A stretch of 34,655 nt of DNA from Kluyvera sichuanensis (GTDB taxonomy: Bacteria; Pseudomonadota; Gammaproteobacteria; Enterobacterales; Enterobacteriaceae), in assembly GCF_014218705.1 (NCBI RefSeq), contig NZ_JABBJF010000041.1:1-34655 (forward strand), given 5' to 3'. The number at the start of each line of letters is the position of its first letter. Positions within the stretch are counted from its first letter, which is position 1. The position numbers and the translations under genes are program-made. Positions 24,294 to 34,561 of this stretch are shown here, piece by piece. Under the pieces are notes generated by a model that worked only from the letters and a program-made list of their open reading frames with translations, made no database searches and was not told the DNA's origin.

Positions 24294-25285
24294 ACCAGTT
24301 CCCCCACGTTTCTAAAGCAGGCACGTAAACGGCCCGGCGCAAACTCTTCCAGCGGCGGCGCGCTATTGCAGGCCTCCATCGCATGTGGACAGCGAGGTTG
24401 GAACGGGCAACCGGTCGGCAGGCGCAGCAGGTTTGGTGGGTTACCAGGGATAGTCAGCAGCGACTCACCCTCGGCATCAAGACGTGGAACGGCATTCAGC
24501 AAGCCAATAGAATACGGGTGTGCAGGCTGATAGAACACATCGCGCGCCTTACCGTATTCCATGGTCCGCCCGGCGTACATCACCAGCACCTTATCGCAGA
24601 TCCCGGCAACAACGCCCAGATCGTGGGTGATCATGATAATCGCCGTATTGAACTCGCGCTTCAGCTCGTTCAACAAGGTCATAATTTGCGCCTGAACGGT
24701 CACGTCCAGCGCGGTGGTTGGTTCATCGGCAATCAGCAGTTTTGGTCGACACAGCAGCGCCATGGCGATCATCACGCGCTGACGCATACCGCCGGAGAAC
24801 TCGTGCGGGTACATTTTCATGCGCTTACGCGCTTCCGGCATTTTGACCGCGTCCAGCATTCTGACCGACTCTTCAAACGCTTCGGCCTTGCCCATGCCTT
24901 TATGCAGCATCAGAACTTCCATTAACTGCTCGCCGACGCGCATATACGGGTTCAGCGAGGTCATTGGGTCCTGGAAAATCATCGAGATCTGCTCGGCGCG
25001 CAGCTTGTTAAGCTGATGTTCAGGCAGGTTAAGGATCTCTTTACCGTTAAACAGCGCCGAACCACCAATACGCCCGTTACTGGCCAGCAGCCCCATCAGC
25101 GCAAACGCAGTCTGCGACTTACCGGAACCCGACTCGCCAACAATCCCCAGCGTTTCGCCCGCACGCAGGCTGAAGTTGAGGTCGTTCACGGCGGTCACAT
25201 CGCCGTCCGGGGTTTTAAAGGTGACACGCAGGTCTTTAACGCTAAGCAACCGCTCAGATGCCGTTGCCGTTTCAATTGTGCTCAT
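24290..25285 (-). CDS. oppD: Oligopeptide ABC importer, ATPase OppD
   Basis: A 331-residue ATPase (E. coli 337). Walker A GESGSGKS, signature FSGGMRQRVMIAMAL, Walker B LLIADEPTTALD, H-loop ITHDLGVV. The C-terminal extension has CPFQPRCPHAMEAC. It pairs with OppF on the inner face of the membrane. Separated by 11 bp from oppC. Confidence 0.98.
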   Translation of the reverse strand: MSTIETATASERLLSVKDLRVTFKTPDGDVTAVNDLNFSLRAGETLGIVGESGSGKSQTAFALMGLLASNGRIGGSALFNGKEILNLPEHQLNKLRAEQISMIFQDPMTSLNPYMRVGEQLMEVLMLHKGMGKAEAFEESVRMLDAVKMPEARKRMKMYPHEFSGGMRQRVMIAMALLCRPKLLIADEPTTALDVTVQAQIMTLLNELKREFNTAIIMITHDLGVVAGICDKVLVMYAGRTMEYGKARDVFYQPAHPYSIGLLNAVPRLDAEGESLLTIPGNPPNLLRLPTGCPFQPRCPHAMEACNSAPPLEEFAPGRLRACFRNVGELV

Positions 25286-25296
25286 GGCAACTCTCC

Positions 25297-26205
25297 TTAA
25301 CGGTCTTTCGGGTCGAGGGCATCACGCAGGCCATCGCCGATAAAGTTAAAACAGAACAGGGTCACAACCAGGAATCCCGCCGGGAACAGCAGCAGCCACG
25401 GCGATACTTCCATTGAGTTCGCGCCATCGCTTAATAACGCACCCCAGCTACTCAACGGCTCCTGGGTACCCAGGCCGAGGAAGCTCAGGAAAGATTCAAA
25501 CAGGATCATGCTCGGCACCAGCAGCGAGGCGTAAACCACCACCACACCCAGCACGTTCGGCACGATATGGCGAACCACGATATTGACGGTCGATACACCG
25601 CCGACCTGTGCCGCTTCGATAAACTCTTTGCGCTTAAGACTGAGGGTCTGGCCACGCACGATACGCGCCATATCCAGCCAGGACACCATCCCGATAGCCA
25701 CGAAGATCAGCAGGATGTTTTGCCCAAAGAAGGTCACCAGCAGGATCACAAAGAACATGAACGGGAAGGAGTTGAGGATTTCCAGCAGGCGCATCATCAC
25801 CGAATCGACTTTACCGCCCAGATAACCGGACAGTGAGCCATACAACGTGCCAACAATCACGGCCACCAGCGCCGCAGCGATCCCGACCATCAGGGAAATA
25901 CGCCCACCGATAGCGACGCGAACCAGCAGGTCACGCCCGGAGGAGTCGGTGCCGAAGTAGTGCCCTGAGGCCATATCCGGCGCGTTGGACATCATGCCCC
26001 AATCGGTGTCGAAGTAGGAGAACTGCGACACGACAGGTGCCAACGTTACGAACAGTGCAATCAAGACCAGCACAACCAGGCTGGCAACCGCCGCGCGGTT
26101 GTGCATGAAGCGTCGACGCGCATCCTGCCAGAGGCTACGCCCTTCAACTTCCAGCTTCTCACTGAAGTTTTCCAGCGCCTCGCTGTTTTTTTTACTTAAC
26201 ATCAT
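25297..26205 (-). CDS. oppC: Oligopeptide ABC importer, permease OppC
   Basis: A 302-residue inner-membrane permease, same length as E. coli OppC, with six transmembrane helices. The N-terminal cytoplasmic tail starts MMLSKKNSEALENFSEKLEV. The EAA coupling loop is at FIEAAQVGGVSTVNIVVRHIVPN. It contacts OppD/OppF and forms the channel with OppB, 14 bp downstream of oppB. Confidence 0.98.
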   Translation of the reverse strand: MMLSKKNSEALENFSEKLEVEGRSLWQDARRRFMHNRAAVASLVVLVLIALFVTLAPVVSQFSYFDTDWGMMSNAPDMASGHYFGTDSSGRDLLVRVAIGGRISLMVGIAAALVAVIVGTLYGSLSGYLGGKVDSVMMRLLEILNSFPFMFFVILLVTFFGQNILLIFVAIGMVSWLDMARIVRGQTLSLKRKEFIEAAQVGGVSTVNIVVRHIVPNVLGVVVVYASLLVPSMILFESFLSFLGLGTQEPLSSWGALLSDGANSMEVSPWLLLFPAGFLVVTLFCFNFIGDGLRDALDPKDR

Positions 26206-26219
26206 GGCGAACTCCAGCC

Positions 26220-27140
26220 TTAGTAACGGATTTTCGGGTCAATCACGGCGTAGAGTACATCTACCACCGCGTTAAACAGGATCGTTAGTGCGCCAACCAG
26301 AATGGTCAGGCTCAACACCAGGGAGTAATCGCGGTTAAGCGCCCCGTTAACGAACAGCTGTCCAATCCCCGGCAAACCGTAGATTGTCTCGATAACCATC
26401 GAACCGGTAATGATACCGACGAAGGCTGGCCCCATATAAGAAAGCACCGGCAACAGCGCAGGTTTTAACGCATGGCGGAAAATAATCCGCCGCATCGGTA
26501 ACCCTTTCGCCCGTGCGGTACGGATGAAGTTTGAATGTAAAACCTCAATCATTGAGCCGCGGGTAATACGCGCAATGCTGGCAATATAGGCCAGAGAGAG
26601 CGCTACCATCGGCAGGATCATGAATTGAATCGCCCCGCCGTTCCAGCCCCCACCGGGTAGCCAATGCAGCGTGATCGCGAATATCATCACCAACAGCGGT
26701 GCGACAACGAAGCTCGGTATGACCACCCCGGTCATTGCCACCCCCATTACCGCGTAATCCCATTTGGTGTTCTGTTTTAAAGCCGCAATAACCCCGGCAG
26801 TCACTCCGAATATAACGGCCAGCAGGAACGCCGCGGCGCCCAATTTAGCCGATACAGGGAAGCTCACCGCCACCAGATCGTTAACGGTATAATCTTTGTA
26901 TTTAAAGGAAGGGCCGAAATCACCGTGAGCAAGCTGCTTCAGGTAATTACCGTACTGAACCAGAATTGGATCGTTTAAATGATATTTCGCTTCGATGTTC
27001 GCCATCACTTCCGGCGGGAGCGTACGCTCACCCGTAAACGGGCTTCCCGGCGCAAGGCGCATCATAAAGAAGGAAATAGTAATAAGAATAAATAGCGTCG
27101 GAATCGCTTCCAGACAGCGGCGTAATATAAATTTTAACAT
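26220..27140 (-). CDS. oppB: Oligopeptide ABC importer, permease OppB
   Basis: A 306-residue permease, same length as E. coli OppB, with six helices and the EAA-type loop RTARAKGLPMRRIIFRHALKPALLP. GAAGG lies upstream of the ATG at 27138-27140. It follows oppA after an 85-bp gap that contains a stem-loop. Confidence 0.98.
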   Translation of the reverse strand: MLKFILRRCLEAIPTLFILITISFFMMRLAPGSPFTGERTLPPEVMANIEAKYHLNDPILVQYGNYLKQLAHGDFGPSFKYKDYTVNDLVAVSFPVSAKLGAAAFLLAVIFGVTAGVIAALKQNTKWDYAVMGVAMTGVVIPSFVVAPLLVMIFAITLHWLPGGGWNGGAIQFMILPMVALSLAYIASIARITRGSMIEVLHSNFIRTARAKGLPMRRIIFRHALKPALLPVLSYMGPAFVGIITGSMVIETIYGLPGIGQLFVNGALNRDYSLVLSLTILVGALTILFNAVVDVLYAVIDPKIRY

Positions 27141-27191
27141 TGCCCGTACCTTCTGGCATGTGCCTTTGCACTGCTCTCAAATAAGACACGA

Positions 27192-27215
27192 TGGGGCGAG
27201 CCAGTACTCGCCCCA
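27192..27215 (-). other. Stem-loop between oppA and oppB
   Basis: A 9-bp stem (TGGGGCGAG / CTCGCCCCA, loop CCAGTA) just after the oppA stop, without a good T run. Such hairpins let most oppA mRNA end or stay stable so that the binding protein is made in excess over the permease. Confidence 0.7.
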
Positions 27216-27225
27216 CGTATTGCCA

Positions 27226-28857
27226 TTAATGCTTGATAACGTAGAGATCTTTAGTATAAACGTTATCCATCGGGTCTTTACCGGTGTAGCCGCCAACCCA
27301 TGGTTTCACCAGACGGGCGTTCACATAGTAATAGACCGGTACGATCGCGGTATCTTTATCCAGCTGTTGTTCAGCTTTCGCATACGCGGCAGTACGCTGC
27401 TCTTCGTTAGACGCTTTCACTGACTCAGCCATGATCTTATCGAACGCTTCGCTCTTATAGTGCGCAGTGTTCATAGAGCTACCAGACAGCATGGTGTTCA
27501 GGAAGGAAGTTGGTTCGTTGTAGTCCGCACACCAGCCAGCGCGTGCTACGTCGTAAGTCCCCTGGTGACGCGTGTCGAGGAAGGTTTTCCATTCCTGGTT
27601 CACCAGCTTCACTTCTACGCCCAGGTTTTTACGCCACAGCGAGGCCGCCGCAATCGCCAGCTTCTTGTGCAGATCGGAAGTGTTGTACAGCAGGTTGAAG
27701 GTCAGCGGCTTATCCGCGGTATAGCCCGCTTCGGCCAGCAGTTTCTTACCTTCTTCGTTACGTTTTTCCTGTGACCACTTGAACCATTCTGGTTCGGTCA
27801 GCTTCGCGCCATCGGTATACGGAGGGGTATAACCATAGGCTGGCAGGTCGCCCTGGCCTTTCACTTTGTTGGCGATAATATCGCGATCCAGACCCAGCTT
27901 CAGCGCGGTACGAACACGTGCGTCGGTAAACGGTGCTTTCTGGTTGTTAATTTCATAATAATAAGTACACAGATACGGATCGACGTGAACTTCGTTCGGG
28001 ATCTCTTTTTTCAGCTTCTGGAACAGTTCAATTGGCAGCTGGTTATAGGTCATATCCAGCTCGCCGCTACGATAGCGGTTAACGTAGGTAACTTCAGAAG
28101 ACGTTGGCAGCCAGGTGACTTCATCAACGACGGTTTTGGCGTTATCCCAGTACTGTGGGTTACGTTCCATCACGATACGCTCGTTAACAACCCAATCTTT
28201 CAGGGTGTATGCGCCATTGGTCACGATGTTGCCAGGCTGGGTCCATTTTTCGCCGAATTTTTCAATCGCTGGCTTGTAGACCGGGGACATTGCTGGGTTA
28301 ACCAGCAGTTTATAGAAGTAAGGCACTGGCTCACTCAGAGTGACTTCCAGCGTGTGGTCATCTAACGCTTTCACGCCCAGCTCGCTCGGCGCTTTTTTGC
28401 CGTCGATAATATCATCAACGTTCACGATATGACCGTACTGCGGATAGCTGGCGTATGGGGATGCGGTTTTCGGATCCACCAGACGCTGCCAGCTATAGAC
28501 GAAATCTTGTGCGGTAACCGGTTGGCCGTTAGACCATTTAGCGTCTTTACGCAGATGGAATGTCCAGACTTTAAAGTCTTTATTATCCCAGCTTTCTGCA
28601 ACGCCCGGAATCGGGTGACCGTCTTTCGGAGAGGTATTCAGCAACCCTTCGAACAGGTCGCGGCTAATATTTGCCTCTGGAACGCCTTCAATTTTATTCG
28701 GATCGAGGGACTGTGGTTCTGCACCACTGTTACGCACCAGCGTCTGCTTGCTTGCCAACTGTACGCCTGCAGGAACATCTGCAGCCATGACATTACCCGC
28801 GATCAGTGCGGTAAGAATGCCTGCCGCAACCAGGCTTTTTTTTGTGATGATGGACAT
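27226..28857 (-). CDS. oppA: Periplasmic oligopeptide-binding protein OppA
   Basis: A 543-residue SBP_bac_5 protein, same length as E. coli OppA. A Sec signal peptide covers about residues 1-25 (KKSLVAAGILTALIAGNVMA, cut before ADVPAG). The mature protein starts ADVPAGVQLASKQTLVRNSG and includes GVPEANISRDLFEGLL. It delivers peptides to OppBC. CGGAG precedes the ATG. The leader just upstream is C/A-rich (TATCAACACA), the type of site bound by the sRNA GcvB in E. coli; GcvB control is inferred. Confidence 0.98.
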   Translation of the reverse strand: MSIITKKSLVAAGILTALIAGNVMAADVPAGVQLASKQTLVRNSGAEPQSLDPNKIEGVPEANISRDLFEGLLNTSPKDGHPIPGVAESWDNKDFKVWTFHLRKDAKWSNGQPVTAQDFVYSWQRLVDPKTASPYASYPQYGHIVNVDDIIDGKKAPSELGVKALDDHTLEVTLSEPVPYFYKLLVNPAMSPVYKPAIEKFGEKWTQPGNIVTNGAYTLKDWVVNERIVMERNPQYWDNAKTVVDEVTWLPTSSEVTYVNRYRSGELDMTYNQLPIELFQKLKKEIPNEVHVDPYLCTYYYEINNQKAPFTDARVRTALKLGLDRDIIANKVKGQGDLPAYGYTPPYTDGAKLTEPEWFKWSQEKRNEEGKKLLAEAGYTADKPLTFNLLYNTSDLHKKLAIAAASLWRKNLGVEVKLVNQEWKTFLDTRHQGTYDVARAGWCADYNEPTSFLNTMLSGSSMNTAHYKSEAFDKIMAESVKASNEEQRTAAYAKAEQQLDKDTAIVPVYYYVNARLVKPWVGGYTGKDPMDNVYTKDLYVIKH

Positions 28858-29618
28858 TGTGTTGATACTCCGTTCATTATTATTACTGACTCACGCCAGC
28901 CTGTTTAATCCCGTTTCGGGTTCCCGTACAGCGCAGGAGATTTTTGCGTCTGCCGGGTCGTTTTACTGCTGCTATCACCGACTTTTTTATTACGGTTGCT
29001 CTTATTGGCAACCTGACGTCGATTCATTAAAAGCTTCCCCCCTGTCGGGAAACTTTTCTTATCCGTTAATAACTGCTTACAACCAGAAACAGTTACCGTT
29101 TACAAAATTTTATCTTGCGAATAACTCAGGCCGGAAAGTACCAAATGCCTATCACTGCCGCCAATATAATTTGCAAATTTGTTAAGCAATTCTCTTTTGC
29201 TCAACATACTGTGCGCTGCCCGGTAGCGTAATCGCAAAATTAACCTATCTGAAATCAATATTTTTCAATTAGATAGATGAAAACTAGCGCCCTGCACATG
29301 TGCGCTCTGCAAAGGTGTGCGTTTTTTGTACGAAAATTTAACGGTTGCTTATTTTTTAGCACATAACTCTGCGTTGAAACTGAAATTACTAATATCATTT
29401 CAATTATCTAACAGCAAGCGCCAGAGTATGGTGTGAGAGAAATAACATATGAGTTGCTGAGAAAGCAGACAGGTGGAGAGAGTATCTGATTGATTAAAGT
29501 CAATTTTTTAAAACATTCAAATTAATTATGTATAGCTTACAACAAAAGTTTAAGAATATGTTTTTCCGATAGTCACGGCGGTAATCGCGACCACAACGCC
29601 ACTACCGCCGCAGCATAA
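28858..29618. other. Long AT-rich control region upstream of oppA
   Basis: A 761-bp gap between oppA and ychE, mostly AT-rich. It must hold the opp promoter(s) on the minus strand. One imperfect stem is seen at 29031-29055 (AAGCTTCCC with GGGAAACTT) followed by T-rich sequence on either strand, a possible attenuator. No gene or known sRNA was recognised. Confidence 0.55.
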
Positions 29619-30266
29619 TTAACCGACCAGGCCGGGAAAGATAGATTTGATGCCGGTCACAATAAACTCAATACCGAGCGCCATCAGCAGCAGACCCATT
29701 ATACGCGTCACCACGTTGATCCCCGTCTGCCCCAGCATACGCACTAACCACGGCGAAATACGGAAAATCCCCCAGCAGCAGTATGCAAACAGCGCGATGG
29801 ACAGCGAGAAGCCAAGTAAATAAGGAAGAGAGTGGAAGCGCGTACCCCACACAATGGTCGAACTGATCGCCCCCGGCCCGGCCATTAACGGCAAAGCCAG
29901 CGGCACCACACCCAGGCTTTCGCGCACCGAGGTTTCCGATTTCTCCTGCTTATTCTGTTTGTCCTCTCCTAGCTTGCCGCTAATCATCGACATCGCGATG
30001 CTCACCACCAGAATCCCACCGGCGATGCGGAAGGAATCAATGGAGATCCCAAACAGTTGCAGAATCAGGTCGCCAAGGAATAAAGACGTCAGCAGGATAA
30101 TGGCGACGGAAAGGCTCGCCGTCAGGTTGGTTTTATTTCGCACCATCGCCGTCTGATTGCTCGTCAGACTGATGAAAACAGGAATCAGCCCCACCGGGTT
30201 GACCAGCGCAAACAGGCCGATAAAGAACTTAAAGAAGACAGGAAAATCAAACAGCGTTTGAATCAC
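29619..30266 (-). CDS. ychE: MarC-family inner-membrane protein YchE
   Basis: A 215-residue protein with six hydrophobic helices, same length as E. coli YchE (UPF0056/MarC). It starts MIQTLFDFPVFFKFFIGLFAL and has the family segments LVNPVGLIPVFI and ALPLMAGPGAISSTI. Function is unknown; MarC is not in fact involved in drug resistance. Divergent from adhE. Confidence 0.95.
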   Translation of the reverse strand: MIQTLFDFPVFFKFFIGLFALVNPVGLIPVFISLTSNQTAMVRNKTNLTASLSVAIILLTSLFLGDLILQLFGISIDSFRIAGGILVVSIAMSMISGKLGEDKQNKQEKSETSVRESLGVVPLALPLMAGPGAISSTIVWGTRFHSLPYLLGFSLSIALFAYCCWGIFRISPWLVRMLGQTGINVVTRIMGLLLMALGIEFIVTGIKSIFPGLVG

Positions 30267-30762
30267 GTTAACCCCAGAGCATCATTAAAAGTTAGTAGTT
30301 GACGAACGGCAAACCATAATTTGCGCTGACAATACCCTGTTTAGGCTTTAGGTTCATCTGAATTATCCATAAAACCGGGTACAAAACAGAGTGTTACCGA
30401 GTTGTATAAAATATGCTAATGTTAAGCCCACAACTACTCACGATTGATTAACGGCATTTATAATTTGCTAAAAGCGCCCTGCTGAAAGGTGTCAGCTTGG
30501 CTTAAACTTGATTTAGATCATGCAAATCGTACTCAGAAGTGGGTAATCTGCTTACACCGAAAGGGAAACGCCTTCATAAAAATAGCGTATCCTGGCCGGT
30601 GAGCTCCTTGGCTAAATCGAAGCTCTTTTAGTAAATCAGTGAATCAGTTCGTGGATAACACCTTGTTTCCTTAACTTTTTCGCCAGCTGCAGGCGATTTG
30701 TCTATACTGACTTGTCGAGCAGATGATTCACTAAAAAAGTTTAACATTATCAGGAGAGCATT
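30267..30762 (+). promoter_or_regulatory. adhE upstream control region
   Basis: A 496-bp gap, as long and complex as the E. coli adhE leader, which carries two promoters and is read with Cra, NarL, Fis and redox control. AGGAGA lies before the adhE ATG. In E. coli the mRNA leader is folded and needs RNase III cutting; similar folding may apply here. Confidence 0.6.
30508..30521 (+). promoter_or_regulatory. FNR/CRP-like box upstream of adhE
   Basis: TTGATTTAGATCAT matches the FNR consensus TTGAT-N4-ATCAA at nine of ten set bases. It lies about 240 bp upstream of the start codon. adhE is an anaerobic gene, so this is plausible but untested. Confidence 0.5.
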
Positions 30763-33432
30763 ATGGCTGTTACTAATGTCGCTGAACTTAACGCACTCGT
30801 AGAGCGCGTAAAAAAAGCCCAGCGTGAATATGCCAGTTTCACTCAAGAGCAAGTTGACAAAATCTTCCGCGCCGCCGCTCTGGCCGCTGCAGATGCTCGA
30901 ATCCCTCTCGCAAAAATGGCCGTTGCCGAATCCGGCATGGGTATTGTTGAAGACAAAGTGATCAAAAACCACTTCGCTTCAGAATATATCTACAACGCCT
31001 ATAAAGATGAAAAGACCTGTGGTGTTCTGTCTGAAGACGACACTTTCGGTACCATCACCATTGCTGAACCAATCGGCATCATCTGCGGTATCGTACCGAC
31101 TACTAACCCAACTTCTACCGCTATCTTCAAATCGCTGATCAGCCTGAAGACGCGTAACGCCATCATCTTCTCTCCGCACCCACGTGCTAAAGATGCAACC
31201 AACAAAGCAGCAGATATCGTTCTGCAGGCTGCAATCGCTGCTGGCGCACCAAAAGATCTGATCGGCTGGATTGACCAACCGTCTGTAGAACTGTCCAATG
31301 CACTGATGCACCACCCAGATATCAACCTGATCCTCGCGACCGGTGGTCCAGGCATGGTTAAAGCAGCATACAGCTCCGGTAAACCAGCTATCGGCGTAGG
31401 CGCAGGTAACACTCCTGTGGTTATCGACGAAACCGCTGATATCAAACGTGCTGTGGCATCTGTTCTGATGTCTAAAACCTTCGATAACGGCGTAATCTGT
31501 GCTTCTGAACAGTCCGTTGTTGTTGTTGACTCCGTTTACGATGCTGTTCGCGAACGTTTCGCAAGCCACGGCGGCTACATGCTGCAGGGCAAAGAGCTGA
31601 AAGCCGTTCAGGACATCATCCTGAAAAATGGCGCGCTGAACGCCGCTATCGTTGGTCAGCCAGCATACAAAATTGCTGAACTGGCGGGCTTCACCGTACC
31701 GGCAACCACTAAGATCCTGATTGGTGAAGTGAAAGTGGTTGATGAAAGCGAACCGTTTGCACACGAAAAACTGTCTCCAACTCTGGCGATGTATCGTGCA
31801 AAAGACTTCAACGATGCTGTTGAGAAAGCTGAGAAACTGGTTGCGATGGGCGGTATCGGTCATACCTCTTGCCTGTACACCGACCAGGACAACCAGCCAG
31901 AACGCGTTGCTCACTTCGGTCAGAAGATGAAAACCGCGCGTATCCTGATCAACACCCCTGCTTCCCAGGGTGGTATCGGTGACCTCTACAACTTCAAACT
32001 CGCACCTTCCCTGACTCTGGGTTGTGGTTCATGGGGTGGTAACTCCATCTCTGAAAACGTTGGTCCTAAGCACCTGATCAACAAGAAAACCGTTGCTAAG
32101 CGAGCTGAAAACATGTTGTGGCACAAACTTCCGAAATCTATCTACTTCCGTCGTGGCTCACTGCCAATCGCGTTAGATGAGCTGATTACCGATGGCCACA
32201 AACGCGCGCTGATCGTGACCGACCGCTTCCTGTTCAACAATGGCTACGCAGACCAGATCACTTCTGTACTGAAAGCAGCTGGCGTTGAAACTGACGTGTT
32301 CTTCGAAGTTGAAGCTGACCCGACTCTGACCATCGTTCGTAAAGGTGCAGAGCTGGCGAACTCCTTCAAACCAGACGTGATCATCGCACTGGGCGGCGGT
32401 TCCCCGATGGACGCAGCCAAAATCATGTGGGTCATGTACGAACACCCAGAAACTCACTTCGAAGAACTGGCGCTGCGCTTTATGGACATCCGTAAACGTA
32501 TCTACAAGTTCCCGAAAATGGGCGTGAAAGCGAAAATGGTTGCTATCACCACCACTTCCGGTACCGGTTCTGAAGTGACGCCGTTTGCGGTAGTAACCGA
32601 CGACGCAACTGGCCAGAAATACCCACTGGCTGACTACGCGCTGACTCCAGACATGGCGATTGTTGATGCCAACCTGGTTATGGATATGCCGAAGTCCCTG
32701 TGTGCTTTCGGTGGTCTGGATGCGGTGACTCACGCCCTGGAAGCTTACGTTTCCGTGCTGGCTTCCGAGTTCTCCGACGGTCAGGCTCTGCAGGCTCTGA
32801 AACTGCTGAAAGAAAACCTGCCAGCGTCCTACCATGAAGGTTCTAAGAACCCGGTAGCTCGTGAGCGCGTTCACAGTGCAGCCACCATCGCAGGTATCGC
32901 GTTTGCGAACGCCTTCCTGGGTGTATGTCACTCCATGGCGCACAAGCTGGGCTCTCAGTTCCACATTCCTCACGGTCTGGCGAACGCCCTGCTGATCAGC
33001 AACGTTATTCGTTATAACGCGAACGACAACCCAACCAAACAGACTGCATTCAGCCAGTACGACCGTCCACAAGCACGTCGTCGCTACGCTGAAATCGCTG
33101 ACCATCTGGGTCTGTCTGCACCGGGCGACCGTACCGCAGCGAAAATCGAAAAACTGCTGGGCTGGCTGGAAGAGATCAAAGCTGAACTGGGTATTCCTAA
33201 GTCTATCCGTGAAGCTGGCGTACAGGAAGCTGACTTCCTGGCACACGTTGACAAACTGTCTGAAGATGCGTTTGATGACCAGTGCACCGGTGCTAACCCG
33301 CGTTACCCACTGATTTCTGAACTGAAACAGATCCTGATGGATACTTACTACGGTCGTAACTTCGTAGAAGGCGCTGTAGAAGAGAAGAAAGAAGCCGCTC
33401 CAGCTAAAGCAGAGAAAAAAGCGAAGAAATAA
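30763..33432 (+). CDS. adhE: Bifunctional acetaldehyde-CoA/alcohol dehydrogenase
   Basis: An 889-residue fusion enzyme (E. coli 891). The N-terminal acylating aldehyde dehydrogenase domain (1-440) has the catalytic Cys246 in DNGVICASEQS. The C-terminal iron-dependent alcohol dehydrogenase domain (about 450-870) has GGGSPMDAAK and the Fe-binding histidines in GLDAVTHALEAY, GVCHSMAHKLG and FHIPHGLAN. It turns acetyl-CoA to ethanol with two NADH in fermentation and forms filaments (spirosomes). The Lys/Ala/Glu-rich tail (VEEKKEAAPAKAEKKAKK) is typical. Optimal codons indicate high expression. Confidence 0.99.
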   Translation: MAVTNVAELNALVERVKKAQREYASFTQEQVDKIFRAAALAAADARIPLAKMAVAESGMGIVEDKVIKNHFASEYIYNAYKDEKTCGVLSEDDTFGTITIAEPIGIICGIVPTTNPTSTAIFKSLISLKTRNAIIFSPHPRAKDATNKAADIVLQAAIAAGAPKDLIGWIDQPSVELSNALMHHPDINLILATGGPGMVKAAYSSGKPAIGVGAGNTPVVIDETADIKRAVASVLMSKTFDNGVICASEQSVVVVDSVYDAVRERFASHGGYMLQGKELKAVQDIILKNGALNAAIVGQPAYKIAELAGFTVPATTKILIGEVKVVDESEPFAHEKLSPTLAMYRAKDFNDAVEKAEKLVAMGGIGHTSCLYTDQDNQPERVAHFGQKMKTARILINTPASQGGIGDLYNFKLAPSLTLGCGSWGGNSISENVGPKHLINKKTVAKRAENMLWHKLPKSIYFRRGSLPIALDELITDGHKRALIVTDRFLFNNGYADQITSVLKAAGVETDVFFEVEADPTLTIVRKGAELANSFKPDVIIALGGGSPMDAAKIMWVMYEHPETHFEELALRFMDIRKRIYKFPKMGVKAKMVAITTTSGTGSEVTPFAVVTDDATGQKYPLADYALTPDMAIVDANLVMDMPKSLCAFGGLDAVTHALEAYVSVLASEFSDGQALQALKLLKENLPASYHEGSKNPVARERVHSAATIAGIAFANAFLGVCHSMAHKLGSQFHIPHGLANALLISNVIRYNANDNPTKQTAFSQYDRPQARRRYAEIADHLGLSAPGDRTAAKIEKLLGWLEEIKAELGIPKSIREAGVQEADFLAHVDKLSEDAFDDQCTGANPRYPLISELKQILMDTYYGRNFVEGAVEEKKEAAPAKAEKKAKK

Positions 33433-33465
33433 TCCGCTAATTTCTGGCTGAAAAGCAAAATGAAC

Positions 33466-33493
33466 AAGCCCCATCATTGATGGGGCTTTTTTT
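33466..33493 (+). terminator. Rho-independent terminator of adhE
   Basis: Stem AGCCCCATCA / TGATGGGGCT followed by seven T, 35 bp after the adhE stop. Confidence 0.95.
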
Positions 33494-33511
33494 ATGCCTG
33501 ATAAACGGTAT

Positions 33512-33559
33512 AAAAAAAGCAACGCGTTCCCTGCCCGTCTCTAAAACGGCAGGAAACGC
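33512..33559 (-). terminator. Rho-independent terminator of tdk
   Basis: An 11-of-13-bp stem (33524-33536 with 33547-33559) is followed on the minus strand by GTTGC and seven T. It lies just after the tdk stop, facing the adhE terminator. Confidence 0.85.
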
Positions 33560-33571
33560 ATCAGGAAGGGA

Positions 33572-34201
33572 TTAACAAGAACGGCAGGTATGATTGTGTT
33601 GATCCTGGATAACGGCCAGTGAGCCCTCTTCCAGCGCTTCTTTGTAATGCTTACGGCAAACGGAGACATAGCGCTCATTACCGCCAATCACCACCTGCTC
33701 ACCTTCGTTGTAGGGACGCCCTTCTTGATCGAGGCGCAGCACCATGCTGGCCTTACGCCCGCAGAAGCAAATCGTTTTTAATTCAACCAGCTTATCAGAG
33801 AGCGCCAGCAGGTACTGACTACCGCTAAACAGTTCGCCACGGAAATCGGTTCTTAGGCCATAGCACAATACCGGAATATCCAGATTATCCACCACGTCAG
33901 AGAGCGCGTAGACCTGCTCACGCGTCAGAAACTGGCATTCATCCACCAGCACGCAATTAACCGCCTCACGAGCGTTCTCAGCGTTAATTTCATCGAATAA
34001 CTGGCTGTTTTGATTAAACAGCTTTGCAGGCGATGAGAGGCCAATACGCGAACTGACCTTACCCGCACCAAAGCGATCGTCTATTTCAGCGGTATAAACG
34101 ATGGTGCGCATCCCCCGCTCCTGGTAATTGTACGACGACTGTAAAAGTGCCGTCGATTTGCCCGCATTCATTGCTGAGTAGTAGAAATAAAGTTGTGCCA
34201 T
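33572..34201 (-). CDS. tdk: Thymidine kinase
   Basis: A 209-residue type II thymidine kinase (E. coli 205). P-loop [10 protein letters not shown] near residues 8-17, Walker B-like VLVDECQFL, the lid zinc site with CFCGRKA and a late C-terminal CxxC (HNHTCRSC), and the dTMP pocket near [17 protein letters not shown]. It phosphorylates thymidine for salvage. The start at 34199-34201 ([11 protein letters not shown]) is chosen as in E. coli; the longer frame to 34411 lies in the intergenic region. Confidence 0.97.
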   Translation of the reverse strand: MAQLYFYYSAMNAGKSTALLQSSYNYQERGMRTIVYTAEIDDRFGAGKVSSRIGLSSPAKLFNQNSQLFDEINAENAREAVNCVLVDECQFLTREQVYALSDVVDNLDIPVLCYGLRTDFRGELFSGSQYLLALSDKLVELKTICFCGRKASMVLRLDQEGRPYNEGEQVVIGGNERYVSVCRKHYKEALEEGSLAVIQDQHNHTCRSC

Positions 34202-34561
34202 TGGCTGAGGAGTCCTAATCGATGCGTTTTTTAAACGGAGCGCAGTGTACCATATTAGCCCCCTGGCTTCCTGTGTCATCTGGACGTTATGTATACCTCC
34301 ACATAGGGAGAAACACAGCGTACGGGTATACGCGACGCAGACTGAGAATATTAAACAATACCTCAACGCCGTCTTGCATAATGTTGCAGCACACCCCCGT
34401 AACATCATCATTCAACTGAACTATTTAATCGTTTGCCCCCCTGCGCGCGCGTAGGTGTAATGATCACAGGGTAAAAAAATAGCTAGCCAGATTAATAGTT
34501 GAAAAGATTAATGAGTTCAGCAGAGAAAATGTGATCCACCACAATTTGTGTAGCGAAGTCC
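34202..34561. other. tdk upstream region, probably tdk-hns intergenic DNA
   Basis: About 360 bp without a gene, AT-rich from 34460 on. In enterobacteria hns lies next, transcribed away from tdk. The IS1 element cuts this region at 34562, so the hns promoter may lie within it or beyond. No hns coding sequence is in the window. Confidence 0.6.

Noticed and set aside
32173..33522. 449-codon minus-strand frame inside adhE, and others at 30979-31914
   Set aside because: They are antisense shadows produced by the strong codon bias of adhE; no start signal and no family.
34202..34411. N-terminal extension of tdk by 70 residues
   Set aside because: The family starts at MAQLYFYY; the extension has no conserved sequence and lies in the promoter region.
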